Shown: piece after piece, positions 1 through 8,343 of the stretch
Position numbering within the stretch: the stretch's first letter is position 1
How the letters are laid out: every line of letters starts with the position of its first letter
Source of the DNA: Ancylobacter gelatini
Lineage (GTDB): Bacteria; Pseudomonadota; Alphaproteobacteria; Rhizobiales; Xanthobacteraceae
Reading direction: 5' to 3'
Length of the DNA stretch: 64,000 nucleotides
Assembly (NCBI RefSeq): GCF_022601675.1
Contig: NZ_JAKVIL010000011.1
Span: 117,924-181,923, forward strand
Made by a program: the position numbers and the translations under genes
The notes under the pieces: generated by a model
The model's input: only the letters and a program-made list of their open reading frames with translations
Told to the model about the DNA's origin: nothing
Databases searched by the model: none

Positions 1-56
1 CATTCGCCGCGCGCGCGGCGCCCCTCTTTCGCCGCCACGGCGGCCGGAAAACGACG

Positions 57-986
57 ATGACCACCTCCTCATCCCCTGCCGCGACCGATGTCGCGGCGCA
101 GCCGTCCATGGCGGACCGCCTGACCGGCTATGCCTGCGCCTTGCTCGCCATTGCCATCTGGGGCGGCTGGATCGTCTCCACTCGCCATGCCGTCCATGGC
201 CACCTTCCGCCGGCCACCGTCGGCTGGCTCCGCTTCGTGGTGCCCGCCGTCGTGCTGGCCCCCGCCTGGCTGAAGGTCGGCCTGTGGCCGCGCCGGGAAT
301 CCTTCATCCCGTTCGTGCTGTGCTTCGTCGGGGCGGGCGGATTGTTCTTCCTCACCGTTGCCACCGCCATGCGCTTCGTGCCGGCGGCCGATGTCGGGCC
401 GCTGCTGCCGGGGACCATGCCGCTGATCGTGGCGGTGGTCTCGGTGCTGGTGTTTCATGAGCGGCTCGGCAGCCTGCGTCTTTTCGGCTTTATCTTCATC
501 GCGCTCGGCGTGCTGACGCTGGGCGGGCGCGGGCTGCTCTACCCGGAAGACGGCGCCTGGCGCGGCCACCTGCTGCTGCTGACCGGCGCCGCCATGTGGG
601 CCTGCTACACGCTGGCCTTCCGCCGCACCGGCATGAAGGCGACCGCGATCGTCGGTATGGTCGGCCTCTGGTCGACGATCATCCTGACGCCGGTCGGCCT
701 GCCGGGCGTGGTCGCGGCGGTGCAGGACGGCTATGGCCGGGAAGTTCTGATCCAACTCCTGGTGCAGGGGCTGCTCTCCGGCGTGGTGGCGCTGGTGGCC
801 TTCGGCATCGCCATCGAGCGGCTCGGCTCCTCGCGCGCGGCCGCGTTCACCGGGCTGGTGCCGGCCTTAGCGGCGGGGATCGCGGTGCCTGTGCTGGGCG
901 AGCACCCGGACATGGCGGCGGTGATCGGCGTCATCGGCACCGGCATCGGCGTGATGCTGGCCAGCGGGGCGTTCCGGCGGGGCTGA
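57..986 (+). CDS. DMT-superfamily (EamA) transporter
   Basis: A 309-residue inner-membrane protein with about ten hydrophobic segments arranged as two EamA repeats, as is usual for drug/metabolite exporters. The first segment (around residues 22-40) carries the typical small-residue and tryptophan pattern (LLAIAIWGGWIVSTRHAV). The substrate cannot be read from the sequence. The start at 57 is the first ATG after a purine-rich stretch; a second in-frame ATG at 108 would remove 17 polar residues and is possible. It stands alone, with 242 bp before ruvC. Confidence 0.85.
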   Translation: MTTSSSPAATDVAAQPSMADRLTGYACALLAIAIWGGWIVSTRHAVHGHLPPATVGWLRFVVPAVVLAPAWLKVGLWPRRESFIPFVLCFVGAGGLFFLTVATAMRFVPAADVGPLLPGTMPLIVAVVSVLVFHERLGSLRLFGFIFIALGVLTLGGRGLLYPEDGAWRGHLLLLTGAAMWACYTLAFRRTGMKATAIVGMVGLWSTIILTPVGLPGVVAAVQDGYGREVLIQLLVQGLLSGVVALVAFGIAIERLGSSRAAAFTGLVPALAAGIAVPVLGEHPDMAAVIGVIGTGIGVMLASGAFRRG

Positions 987-1127
987 GCCCGCCGGCTACG
1001 GCGATCGGTCGGCGCGGGCGTGCCACGGGCCGCTCCCGCCGTCGGCGGCGGTGAACAGGAAATGCGTTCCCGACGCGGGAATGGTCGCTCATGCCTCGCC
1101 GGAATGGCCGGCGTGCGCGCCGCGTCG

Positions 1128-1142
1128 CTAACCCCGCATTAA
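1128..1142 (+). promoter_or_regulatory. CtrA-like box upstream of ruvC
   Basis: CTAA-N7-TTAA followed by CCAT, one base away from the alphaproteobacterial CtrA consensus TTAA-N7-TTAA. It lies about 87 bp before the ruvC start. The same 15-bp pattern recurs before tolQ. Function is inferred from the motif only. Confidence 0.35.
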
Positions 1143-1228
1143 CCATCCGCCCGCTCCATGGCGACGCCGCGGGGCAAACTTCGCCGTCCGCTCTAGGCGT
1201 TCGCTCTTTGTTCGGCTAACCCGGAGGC

Positions 1229-1753
1229 ATGGCACCGCGCGCGATTCGCATTCTCGGCCTCGATCCGGGCCTCCGCCGCACCGGCTGGGGGGTGATCGAG
1301 GCATTGGGCACGCGGCTCAGCTTCATTGCGTGCGGCACCGTGCTGCCGCCCGAGGACGGCTCGCTGGCCGAGCGGCTGGCCCAGCTCCACCGCGAACTCT
1401 CCGCCGTCATCGCCGCGTTCACGCCCGACGAGGCCGCAGTGGAGGAGACCTTCGTCAATGTGAACCCGGCCTCGACGCTCAAGCTCGGCCAGGCGCGCGG
1501 CGTGGTTCTGCTCACCCCGGCGCTGGCTGGCGTGCCGGTGGCCGAATATGCCGCGCTGCTGGTCAAGAAGACCGTGGTCGGCGCCGGGCGTGCGGAAAAG
1601 GGGCAGATCCGCATGATGATGAAGGTGCTGCTGCCGCAGGCGGATTTTACCACCGACGACGCGGCCGACGCCCTTGCGGTCGCAGTCACCCACGCGCAGC
1701 ATCGCGGCATGGCCGCGCTGAAGGCGGCGACACTCAGGGCCGCGGCGTCATGA
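1229..1753 (+). CDS. ruvC: Crossover junction endodeoxyribonuclease RuvC
   Basis: Holliday-junction resolvase, 174 residues, the normal family length. It cuts four-way junctions held by RuvAB during recombination. The RNase H-like active-site acids are visible: Asp12 in GLDPG, Glu72 in VEETFVN, and Asp144 and Asp147 in DDAADALA. It heads a ruvC-ruvA-membrane protein-ruvB cluster; ruvA starts 13 bp after its stop. A CtrA-like box sits upstream. Confidence 0.97.
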   Translation: MAPRAIRILGLDPGLRRTGWGVIEALGTRLSFIACGTVLPPEDGSLAERLAQLHRELSAVIAAFTPDEAAVEETFVNVNPASTLKLGQARGVVLLTPALAGVPVAEYAALLVKKTVVGAGRAEKGQIRMMMKVLLPQADFTTDDAADALAVAVTHAQHRGMAALKAATLRAAAS

Positions 1754-1766
1754 CCGGTGCATATCG

Positions 1767-2384
1767 ATGATCGGAAAGCTCAAGGGCACGGTGGATTCCT
1801 ATGGCGAGGACCATGTGATCCTCGACGTGCACGGCGTCGGCTATCTGGTGCACTGCTCGGGCCGCACCTTGCAGGCTCTGGCACCGGTGGGCGAGGCGGG
1901 TACGCTGTTCATCGAGACCTTCGTGCGCGAGGACATGATCCGGCTCTACGGCTTCGCCTCGCAGGCCGAGAAGGCGTGGTTCGGCCTGCTTCAGAACGTG
2001 CAGGGCGTCGGCGCCAAGGTGGCGCTCAACGTGCTCTCCGTGCTCTCCCCGACCGAACTCGCCAATGCGGTGGCGCTGGGCGACAAGGCGATGGTGGCGC
2101 GGGCAAATGGCGTCGGGCCGAAGGTGGCCGCGCGCATCGTCGCGGAACTCAAGGACAAGGCGCCGGGCTTTTCCGATGTCGACCCGGCGGTCGCGGGTCT
2201 TGCCGGCCAGATCGAGGAGCGCCGCGCCCCGGGGCCGGTGGCGGATGCGGTCTCGGCGCTGGTCAATCTCGGCTATGCGCAGGTGCAGGCCAGCGCGGCG
2301 GTGGCGGCGGCGTTCCGCGAGGCGGGGGAGGGGGCGGATACGGCGAAGCTGATCCGGCTCGGACTGAAGGAACTGGCGTCATGA
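1767..2384 (+). CDS. ruvA: Holliday junction DNA helicase subunit RuvA
   Basis: RuvA, 205 residues, the junction-binding tetramer that loads RuvB for branch migration. The N-terminal OB domain ([21 protein letters not shown]), the tandem helix-hairpin-helix region ([17 protein letters not shown], and [16 protein letters not shown]) and the C-terminal RuvB-binding three-helix domain are all recognisable. Its stop overlaps the start of the next gene (ATGA at 2381-2384), which implies translational coupling. Confidence 0.97.
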   Translation: MIGKLKGTVDSYGEDHVILDVHGVGYLVHCSGRTLQALAPVGEAGTLFIETFVREDMIRLYGFASQAEKAWFGLLQNVQGVGAKVALNVLSVLSPTELANAVALGDKAMVARANGVGPKVAARIVAELKDKAPGFSDVDPAVAGLAGQIEERRAPGPVADAVSALVNLGYAQVQASAAVAAAFREAGEGADTAKLIRLGLKELAS

Positions 2385-2824
2385 TGCTGCGCTTCCTTGC
2401 CCCCCGCGCCGGCGCGCGTTCCGCCGGACCGGACTGGACGTGGCAGGCGCGCATTCCCGCGCTGATCCTCACCTATGGTGTGGTGATTTTCGCCGTGCTG
2501 ATCGCCGAGCGCATGATCCACAGCCCGCTCTCGGCCAGCTACGCGGCGGCGGCGGTGGTACCGGGCGGGATTGCCGCCGGTATCTGTGCCTTCGCCCTGT
2601 CGTTTTCGCCGCGCCCGCGGCTGATTGTGCTGACGGCGGTGGTCATCGTGGCGCTGGCGCCGCTCGGCTTTCTGGTCTTCTCCATCGATTTCGGTGAGTT
2701 CACGCCGATCGTGATGGCGCGCGCGCCGCTCGTCGCCGCCATGTTGGCGGGCGGCAGCGTGCTCGCGACCGGCCTGCTGATCGCCGGCGGGGTGTTCCCG
2801 GCCCCCGGGGAGATACGCGCGTGA
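2381..2824 (+). CDS. Small membrane protein embedded between ruvA and ruvB
   Basis: A 147-residue protein with no recognised domain. After a polar start (about 22 residues with a WTW motif) it has four hydrophobic segments at roughly 25-43, 53-75, 80-100 and 113-138, so it is an integral membrane protein. Its ATG (2381) overlaps the ruvA stop, and its stop (2822-2824) overlaps the GTG start of ruvB as GTGA, so it is coupled on both sides and is very likely translated. The alternative frame of ruvA explains nothing beyond 2384. A role in recombination should not be assumed. Confidence 0.75.
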   Translation: MMLRFLAPRAGARSAGPDWTWQARIPALILTYGVVIFAVLIAERMIHSPLSASYAAAAVVPGGIAAGICAFALSFSPRPRLIVLTAVVIVALAPLGFLVFSIDFGEFTPIVMARAPLVAAMLAGGSVLATGLLIAGGVFPAPGEIRA

Positions 2825-3858
2825 GCACCAAGCGCCTCGTTGCCCCGGACAAGCGCGAGGAAGACCTCGCGGAAGCGACGCTGCGCCCGCAGAACCTCGT
2901 CGAATTCGTCGGGCAGGAGCAGGCGCGCGCTAATCTCGACGTGTTCATCCGCGCCGCCAAGGCGCGGGGCGAGGCGCTGGACCATGTGCTGTTCGTCGGC
3001 CCGCCGGGGCTCGGCAAGACCACGCTGGCGCAGATCGTGGCGCGCGAATTGGGTGTCGGTTTCCGCTCCACCTCCGGCCCGGTGATCGCCAAGGCCGGCG
3101 ATCTCGCCGCGCTGCTGACCAATCTCGAAGAACGCGACGTGCTGTTCATCGACGAGATTCACCGGCTCAACCCGGCGGTGGAGGAAATCCTCTATCCCGC
3201 CATGGAGGATTACGAGCTGGACCTGATCATCGGCGAGGGGCCGGCGGCGCGCTCGGTGAAGATCCAGCTCTCGAAATTCACTCTGGTCGGCGCCACCACG
3301 CGCTCCGGGCTGCTGACCACGCCGCTGCGCGACCGCTTCGGCATCCCGATCCGGCTCAACTTCTACACGGTGCCGGAGCTGGAGCTGGTGGTGACGCGCG
3401 GGGCGCGCGTGCTCGGCATCCCGATCCAGCCGGACGGTGCCCGCGAGATCGCCCGCCGCGCGCGCGGAACGCCGCGTATCGCCGGCCGGCTGCTGCGCCG
3501 GGTGCGCGACTTCACGCTGGTGGCGGGGCGCGAGACCATCGACCGCGCGGCGGCCGATCATGCGCTCAAGGCGCTGGATGTCGACGGGCTCGGCCTCGAC
3601 CAGATGGATCGGCGCTACCTCAGCGTGATCGCGCTGAACTATGGCGGCGGGCCGGTGGGCGTCGAGACCATCGCCGCCGCGCTCTCCGAGCCGCGCGACG
3701 CCATCGAGGAAATCATCGAGCCCTATCTGGTGCAGCAGGGATTTCTCCAGCGCACGCCGCGCGGCCGGGTGCTGACCGCCCACGCCTACCGCCATCTCGG
3801 CCTCGCCGTGCCCACCAGCAGCAATCAGATCCCCCTGTTCGACGAGGGACAGGACTGA
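2821..3858 (+). CDS. ruvB: Holliday junction branch-migration ATPase RuvB
   Basis: AAA+ motor of RuvAB, 345 residues. Walker [11 protein letters not shown] at about residues 60-69, Walker [10 protein letters not shown] at about 107-115, sensor 1 GATTRSG, arginine-finger region [10 protein letters not shown], and a C-terminal winged helix ([12 protein letters not shown]). The GTG start at 2821 is chosen because it overlaps the preceding stop and gives the family N-terminus. Downstream is about 158 bp of GC-rich intergenic sequence with several short inverted repeats before the TetR gene. Confidence 0.97.
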   Translation: MSTKRLVAPDKREEDLAEATLRPQNLVEFVGQEQARANLDVFIRAAKARGEALDHVLFVGPPGLGKTTLAQIVARELGVGFRSTSGPVIAKAGDLAALLTNLEERDVLFIDEIHRLNPAVEEILYPAMEDYELDLIIGEGPAARSVKIQLSKFTLVGATTRSGLLTTPLRDRFGIPIRLNFYTVPELELVVTRGARVLGIPIQPDGAREIARRARGTPRIAGRLLRRVRDFTLVAGRETIDRAAADHALKALDVDGLGLDQMDRRYLSVIALNYGGGPVGVETIAAALSEPRDAIEEIIEPYLVQQGFLQRTPRGRVLTAHAYRHLGLAVPTSSNQIPLFDEGQD

Positions 3859-4016
3859 GCGACGCCGCCGGGACGGGGAGGCCGGGCGAACAGGCCCGAT
3901 CGGGCGGGCCTGCCGGCCGCTGAGCCGGCGGCCTCTGCCCGGGCGGCTCGGCGATCTTCACCACTCCTCGCCGGAACCGTCGACGCCGGGGCCGTACTGA
4001 TGTAAGGCCTCCTAAC

Positions 4017-4649
4017 ATGAGCTGGTCCCGGAACGGAGAATCGCGCGGCTATCATCATGGCAACCTGCGGGAAGCCCTGATGCAGGCAGCGCTCGACCTG
4101 ATCGCGGAGAAGGGCATGGCCGGCGCCACCTTCGCCGAGGCGGCCCGCCGGGCCGGGGTGAGCCCCGCCGCGCCCTACCGCCATTTCCGCGACCGCGACG
4201 AACTGATCGCGGCGGTGGCCGCCGCAAGCTTCGACCGTTTTGCCCGCGCGCTCCAGGAGGGCTGGGCCGACGGCAAGCCGAACGTCGCGGAAGCCTTCGA
4301 GCGCATGGGCCGGGCCTATCTCGACTTCGCCCGCACCCACCCCGCCGATTACATCGCCATGTTCGAATCCGGCATCGCTACGGAGACCCATGGCGAGTTG
4401 CAGCTCGCTGGCCAGCGCGCCTTCGCCGTGCTGCGCGACGCCGCAGAGGCACTGGTGGCGGCGATGCCCGCGAGCAGCCGCCCGCCGGCACTGATGGTGG
4501 CGCTGCACATCTGGTCGCTGTCCCACGGCGTCGCCTCGCTGTTCGGCCGGGCGGACGGGGCGCGGCGCAAGCTGCCGATGACGCCCGAGGAACTGCTGGA
4601 AGCCGGCTTCCTGGTCTATCTGCGCGGCCTCAACGCTCCCGCCGCGTAA
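4017..4649 (+). CDS. TetR/AcrR family transcriptional regulator (WHG domain type)
   Basis: A 210-residue repressor-type protein. The N-terminal TetR helix-turn-helix is clear (GYHHGNLREALMQAALDLI, then [25 protein letters not shown], about residues 11-65). The C-terminal part contains HPADYIAMFESG and SLSHGVASLF, as in the TetR_C WHG group. The ligand is unknown. It precedes the DUF2852 gene by 83 bp; an inverted repeat there (4701-4715) is a possible target. Confidence 0.88.
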   Translation: MSWSRNGESRGYHHGNLREALMQAALDLIAEKGMAGATFAEAARRAGVSPAAPYRHFRDRDELIAAVAAASFDRFARALQEGWADGKPNVAEAFERMGRAYLDFARTHPADYIAMFESGIATETHGELQLAGQRAFAVLRDAAEALVAAMPASSRPPALMVALHIWSLSHGVASLFGRADGARRKLPMTPEELLEAGFLVYLRGLNAPAA

Positions 4650-4700
4650 AATTCCCCGCGGATCCTCTTGACGGAATCCGACGCGGCTCCTACCTATGTA

Positions 4701-4715
4701 AATGTGATTAACATT
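4701..4715. promoter_or_regulatory. Inverted repeat between TetR gene and DUF2852 gene
   Basis: AATGT-GATTA-ACATT, a 5-bp inverted repeat with 5-bp centre, 18 bp before the DUF2852 start codon in an AT-richer patch. It could be the operator of the neighbouring TetR regulator or part of the promoter. Only the symmetry is seen; function is inferred. Confidence 0.3.
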
Positions 4716-4732
4716 AACCAGGAACGGGTGCC

Positions 4733-5152
4733 ATGGAGCTCGCATACAAGCTCGACAGTTACGGCAAACCGGCTTGGATCGCGCTGACGGTCCTGGGCTT
4801 CATGGCTTGGTGGCCGCTGGGTCTGGCGATCCTGGCCTTTACAATAGGGAGTGGACGCATGGGTTGCGGTTCGAAGCGCGGTTTCGCGCGCTGGCGTGAA
4901 GAGGGTGAAGACGCGATGCGCGGCATGTTCGGTTCCCGCTTCGGCCGGGGTTCCCAGTCGAGCGGCAACCGCGCCTTCGACGAATATCGCGAGGACACGC
5001 TGCGCCGTCTCGAGGAGGAGCAGAAGGATTTCCGCGGCTTCCTCGACCGGCTGCGCCAGGCCAAGGACAAGGCGGAGTTCGACCAGTTCATGGCCGACCG
5101 CCGCAGTCGCCCGGCTTCCGCGCCTGAACAGGGCAACGAGCAGCAGGGCTGA
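4733..5152 (+). CDS. DUF2852 domain-containing protein
   Basis: A 139-residue protein of the DUF2852 family common in Hyphomicrobiales. One or two hydrophobic segments near the N-terminus (about residues 14-40, AWIALTVLGFMAWWPLGLAI) are followed by a basic glycine-rich stretch and a charged helical region (DEYREDTLRRLEEEQKDF) likely to be coiled coil. Function is unknown. It is followed 24 bp later by a strong intrinsic terminator, so it is the last gene of its unit. Confidence 0.85.
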   Translation: MELAYKLDSYGKPAWIALTVLGFMAWWPLGLAILAFTIGSGRMGCGSKRGFARWREEGEDAMRGMFGSRFGRGSQSSGNRAFDEYREDTLRRLEEEQKDFRGFLDRLRQAKDKAEFDQFMADRRSRPASAPEQGNEQQG

Positions 5153-5175
5153 ACGCCTCGCATGAACTGAATGAG

Positions 5176-5214
5176 GACCGCGCTCCCGCGCAATCGGGGG
5201 CGCGGTTCTTTTTT
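5176..5214 (+). terminator. Rho-independent terminator after DUF2852 gene
   Basis: A GC-rich hairpin, with arms around ACCGCGCTCCCG and CGGGGGCGCGGT, is followed directly by TTCTTTTTT. It ends the DUF2852 transcript and separates it from the tol-pal block. Confidence 0.8.
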
Positions 5215-5275
5215 GGCGCCCCGCTTTTCGCCAACCGTGCTTTTCGCCAACGCCACTTTTCGCTATGAGGGCGCC

Positions 5276-5785
5276 ATGAACGAGCGCCCCGAGCCCTTTA
5301 CCCCCGAAGCCTTCAAGTCCGATCCCTATCTGCACCTTGCCGGCCGGCTGGTGCCGGGCGGGCATGTGCTGCCGGTGCGGGTCTATTACGAGGACACGGA
5401 TTTCTCCGGCATCGTCTACCACGCCAACTACCTGAAGTTCATGGAGCGCGCGCGCTCCGACCATCTCAGGCTGATCGGCGTGGTGCAGGGCGATCTGTTC
5501 GGCGAGGCGCTGGCCGAAGCTCCCGGTTTTGCCTTCGTGGTGCGCTCCATGGAGCTGCAATTCGTCCGGCCCGCCCGCATCGACGACGTGCTGGAAATCC
5601 ACACCTCGCCGGTCGAGGTGGCGGGGGCCTCGATCACGCTTCAGCAGAAAGTGATGCGCGGGGGCGATCTGCTGGTCGAGGGCAAGGTCAAGGTCGCCTT
5701 CGTCGCGCAGGGCCGTGCCCGGCGCATCCCCGATTCCCTGCGCGCGGCGATGAAGGCGACCCTTGACGAGGGCGGCAGCGCCTGA
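5276..5785 (+). CDS. ybgC: Tol-Pal associated acyl-CoA thioesterase YbgC
   Basis: A 169-residue hot-dog-fold thioesterase that heads the tol-pal block. The 4-hydroxybenzoyl-CoA thioesterase/YbgC active-site segment YYEDTDFSGIVYHANYLKF is present around residues 39-57, with the catalytic Asp in DFSGIVYH. The ATG at 5276 is preferred to an upstream in-frame ATG at 5171 because the latter lies inside the preceding terminator and adds 35 non-conserved residues. In other Proteobacteria ybgC is co-transcribed with tolQRA and thought to act on phospholipid-related acyl thioesters. Confidence 0.93.
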   Translation: MNERPEPFTPEAFKSDPYLHLAGRLVPGGHVLPVRVYYEDTDFSGIVYHANYLKFMERARSDHLRLIGVVQGDLFGEALAEAPGFAFVVRSMELQFVRPARIDDVLEIHTSPVEVAGASITLQQKVMRGGDLLVEGKVKVAFVAQGRARRIPDSLRAAMKATLDEGGSA

Positions 5786-5818
5786 GGATCGCAGATTTCG
5801 TGTTGCGTCGCGGCAACG

Positions 5819-5833
5819 CTAACCCGCCATTAA
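5819..5833 (+). promoter_or_regulatory. CtrA-like box upstream of tolQ
   Basis: CTAA-CCCGCCA-TTAA followed by CC, one mismatch from TTAA-N7-TTAA. It sits in the 228-bp gap between ybgC and tolQ, about 180 bp before the tolQ start, and closely resembles the box before ruvC. This suggests tolQRAB can be transcribed separately from ybgC under cell-cycle control. Inference from motif only. Confidence 0.4.
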
Positions 5834-6013
5834 CCCTAATAAGCTCTTGTATCGGGTAGCTGCGGGAGCGCGCCGACGTCGATCGCCCAAGTTTGGACAG
5901 ACTCAATCGCTTGATGGCGGATGTATTCCCTTGAGCCGCGTCAGTGTCATCAGCCTTTGGGCGGCTGATGCATCATGGCGCCGCAACCCTTTGAGACTGG
6001 CAGGATTGGCGTG

Positions 6014-6859
6014 ATGACGCTCAGGAAGCTTCTTTTTGCGATGGTGCTGTTTCTCGCGGCATCGGCGTCCTTCGCTCATGCCCAGAGCGCGACGACACCC
6101 GTGACCGGCGCGCCCACCGCGCAGGTGCAGGGCCAGGCGGTCGCGGCCCCGCCCGGCGCGGCCGTCGCCCCCGAGGGCGCGGGCATGGGCCCGGACATGT
6201 CGCTGATCGGGCTGTTCCTGCAGGCCCATCTGGTCGTCAAGCTCGTGATGGCCGGCCTGATCATCGCCTCAATCTGGGTCTGGGCGATCATCATCGACAA
6301 GACCATCCTGTTCACGCGCACCAAACGCATGATGGACCGCTTCGAGCAGACCTTCTGGTCGGGCCAGAGCCTGGAGGAACTGTACCGCTCGCTGTCCTCG
6401 CGCCCCAATCACGCCATGGCGGCGATCTTCGTCGCCGCGATGCGCGAGTGGAAGCGCTCCTATGAGGGCGGGGCGCGGTCCTTCGCCGGGCTCACCCAGC
6501 GGCTGGACAAGGTGATGGACGTCACCATCGCCCGCGAGGTGGAGCGTCTGGAAAGCCGGCTCCTGGTGCTGGCGACGGTCGGCTCGGCCGGCCCGTTCAT
6601 CGGCCTGTTCGGCACGGTGTGGGGCATCATGACCTCGTTCCAGTCGATCGCCGCCTCGAAGAACACCAGCCTCGCAGTTGTGGCGCCGGGCATCGCCGAA
6701 GCCCTTTTCGCAACGGCAATTGGCCTTATCGCCGCCATCCCGGCGACGATTTTCTACAATAGGTTCGTGTCGCAAGTGAACAAGCAGGCGCTCAGGCTCG
6801 AAGGCTTTGCCGACGAGTTCTCGGCGATCCTGTCGCGTCAGATCGACGAACGGGGCTGA
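6014..6859 (+). CDS. tolQ: Tol-Pal system proton-channel subunit TolQ
   Basis: MotA/TolQ/ExbB-family inner-membrane protein, 281 residues, which with TolR uses the proton motive force to energise TolA during outer-membrane constriction. The three-helix core is clear: VVKLVMAGLIIASIWVWAIIIDKT, then LLVLATVGSAGPFIGLFGTVWGIM, then FATAIGLIAAIPATIFYNRF. The N-terminus carries a signal-peptide-like segment (LLFAMVLFLAASASFAHAQ), unusual for enterobacterial TolQ but seen in ExbB-like proteins. The ATG at 6014 has CAGGA 8 bp upstream; an ATG at 5975 would add 13 residues. Neighbours tolR, tolA and tolB support TolQ over ExbB. Confidence 0.93.
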   Translation: MTLRKLLFAMVLFLAASASFAHAQSATTPVTGAPTAQVQGQAVAAPPGAAVAPEGAGMGPDMSLIGLFLQAHLVVKLVMAGLIIASIWVWAIIIDKTILFTRTKRMMDRFEQTFWSGQSLEELYRSLSSRPNHAMAAIFVAAMREWKRSYEGGARSFAGLTQRLDKVMDVTIAREVERLESRLLVLATVGSAGPFIGLFGTVWGIMTSFQSIAASKNTSLAVVAPGIAEALFATAIGLIAAIPATIFYNRFVSQVNKQALRLEGFADEFSAILSRQIDERG

Positions 6860-6861
6860 CA

Positions 6862-7314
6862 ATGGGGATGGCAGGAGGCAGCGGCGGCGGCTGGACCTCG
6901 CGGCGTTCGCGCCGGCGGGGCGGCGGGGCCGTCATGTCCGAAATCAACGTCACCCCCATGGTCGACGTGATGCTGGTGCTGCTCATCATCTTCATGGTGG
7001 CCGCGCCCATGCTCACTGTCGGCGTGCCGCTCGACCTGCCGCAGACGCAGGCGCAGGCGGTATCTCAGGACCATGAGCCGCTGGTGATCTCGATCAACAC
7101 CCAGGGGCAGGTCTTCCTGCAGGACACCGAGATCGACGTGAACGAGCTGGTGCCCAAGCTGCAGGCCATCGCCAAGGCCGGCTATGACGAGCGCATCTTC
7201 GTGCGCGGCGACAAGTCCGTGGACTATGGCGCGGTGATGAAGGTCATGGGCCGGCTCTCCGGCGCGGGCTTCAAGCGCGTCGCCCTCGTCTCCGAAGTCG
7301 AGCAGGGGAGCTGA
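6862..7314 (+). CDS. tolR: Tol-Pal system subunit TolR
   Basis: ExbD/TolR-family protein, 150 residues, with a single transmembrane helix (VDVMLVLLIIFMVAAPML, about residues 34-51) containing the proton-carrying Asp in NVTPMVDVMLVLL. The rest is periplasmic. The N-terminus is extended and rich in Gly and Arg. It begins 2 bp after the tolQ stop. Confidence 0.95.
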   Translation: MGMAGGSGGGWTSRRSRRRGGGAVMSEINVTPMVDVMLVLLIIFMVAAPMLTVGVPLDLPQTQAQAVSQDHEPLVISINTQGQVFLQDTEIDVNELVPKLQAIAKAGYDERIFVRGDKSVDYGAVMKVMGRLSGAGFKRVALVSEVEQGS

Positions 7315-7321
7315 GCGGAGC

Positions 7322-8290
7322 ATGCGCGCGGGCCTCATCTCATCGGCGGCATTGCATGTCGGCATTATCGGATTCATGGCCATCTCGTTCGCGGCGCCGA
7401 GCCCGTTCGAGAACATGCAGGCTGAATCGATGCCGATCGATATCATCTCCGATGCCGAGATGAGCCAGATGATGGCCGGCAAGAAGGATGCCCCGAAGGC
7501 CCAGGCGCCCAAGCCCGTGGTCGAGAAGGTCGACACCCCGAAGCCGCCGGAAAACCTTGACGCCAAGGTCACGGACAAGCCCGAGATCAAGGCCGCCAAC
7601 GAGCCGACGCCGCCTCCGCCCCCGCCGCCGGATGTGAAGCCGCCGGAGCCGACGCCCAAGCCTCCGGCCGCGCAGGCCGCGCCGAAGCCCCCGGCGCCCG
7701 CGCCGGATGCTGAATCGCTCACGGCCAAGCCGCCGGAGCCGAAGAAGGACGAGCCGAAGCCCGAGCAGACGGCGCAGGCCGCCCCGCCCATGCCGACGCC
7801 GCCCAAGAAGCCGAAGGACATTCCCCCCAAGGTGGTGCAGGCACCGCCGAAGGACCAGAAGGACTTCAACCCGAACGACATCGCGGCGCTGCTCGACAAG
7901 CGCACGCCGCAGCGTCAGGCCGCGCTGGGCGATACCATCAACAACACCGCCTCGCTCGGCGCGCGCGTCGGCACCGCGGCCTCGCTGTCGCAGACCGAGA
8001 TCGACGCGCTTCGCGCGCGGCTGATGTCGCTGTGGAATCCGCCGGCCGGTGCCGCCAATCCTGAAGAGCTGATCGTGACCGTGCGCATCCGGCTCAACCC
8101 GGACGGCACGCTGTCGGGCCCGCCCATGGTGGTGTCCTCCGGCTCCAGCCCGTTCTTCATGACGGCGCGGGACAGTGCCATCCGCGCCATCTTCCGCGGC
8201 CAGCCGTTCAACATGCTCTCGCCCGAGAAATACGACATGTGGAAGGACATCGAAGTGACGTTCGATCCACGCGAAATGGTTCGCGGCTAG
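7322..8290 (+). CDS. tolA: Tol-Pal system envelope-spanning protein TolA
   Basis: A 322-residue TolA. The N-terminal anchor (about residues 3-25) shows the conserved Ser...His pattern used for contact with TolQR ([15 protein letters not shown]). The middle (about 55-180) is a long Pro/Lys/Ala-rich linker with repeated KPPEP units in place of the long alpha-helix of E. coli TolA. The C-terminal domain (about 215-322; [15 protein letters not shown]) is the TonB-like fold that binds TolB and Pal. It follows tolR by 7 bp. Confidence 0.92.
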   Translation: MRAGLISSAALHVGIIGFMAISFAAPSPFENMQAESMPIDIISDAEMSQMMAGKKDAPKAQAPKPVVEKVDTPKPPENLDAKVTDKPEIKAANEPTPPPPPPPDVKPPEPTPKPPAAQAAPKPPAPAPDAESLTAKPPEPKKDEPKPEQTAQAAPPMPTPPKKPKDIPPKVVQAPPKDQKDFNPNDIAALLDKRTPQRQAALGDTINNTASLGARVGTAASLSQTEIDALRARLMSLWNPPAGAANPEELIVTVRIRLNPDGTLSGPPMVVSSGSSPFFMTARDSAIRAIFRGQPFNMLSPEKYDMWKDIEVTFDPREMVRG

Positions 8291-8343
8291 CGAGCTTCCC
8301 GCACGGTCCGCCCGCCCGCCCCCACGATGCCCGCCCGAGACAC

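Noticed and set aside
1061..1085. TTCCCG-ACG-CGGGAA hairpin (1067-1081) as terminator of the first transporter gene
   Set aside because: The stem is only 6 bp, there is no U-run, and it lies 80 bp downstream; too weak to call.
6014..7314. exbB-exbD instead of tolQ-tolR
   Set aside because: The signal-like N-terminus recalls ExbB, but tolA, tolB, pal and cpoB follow directly and ybgC precedes, so TolQR is the better call.
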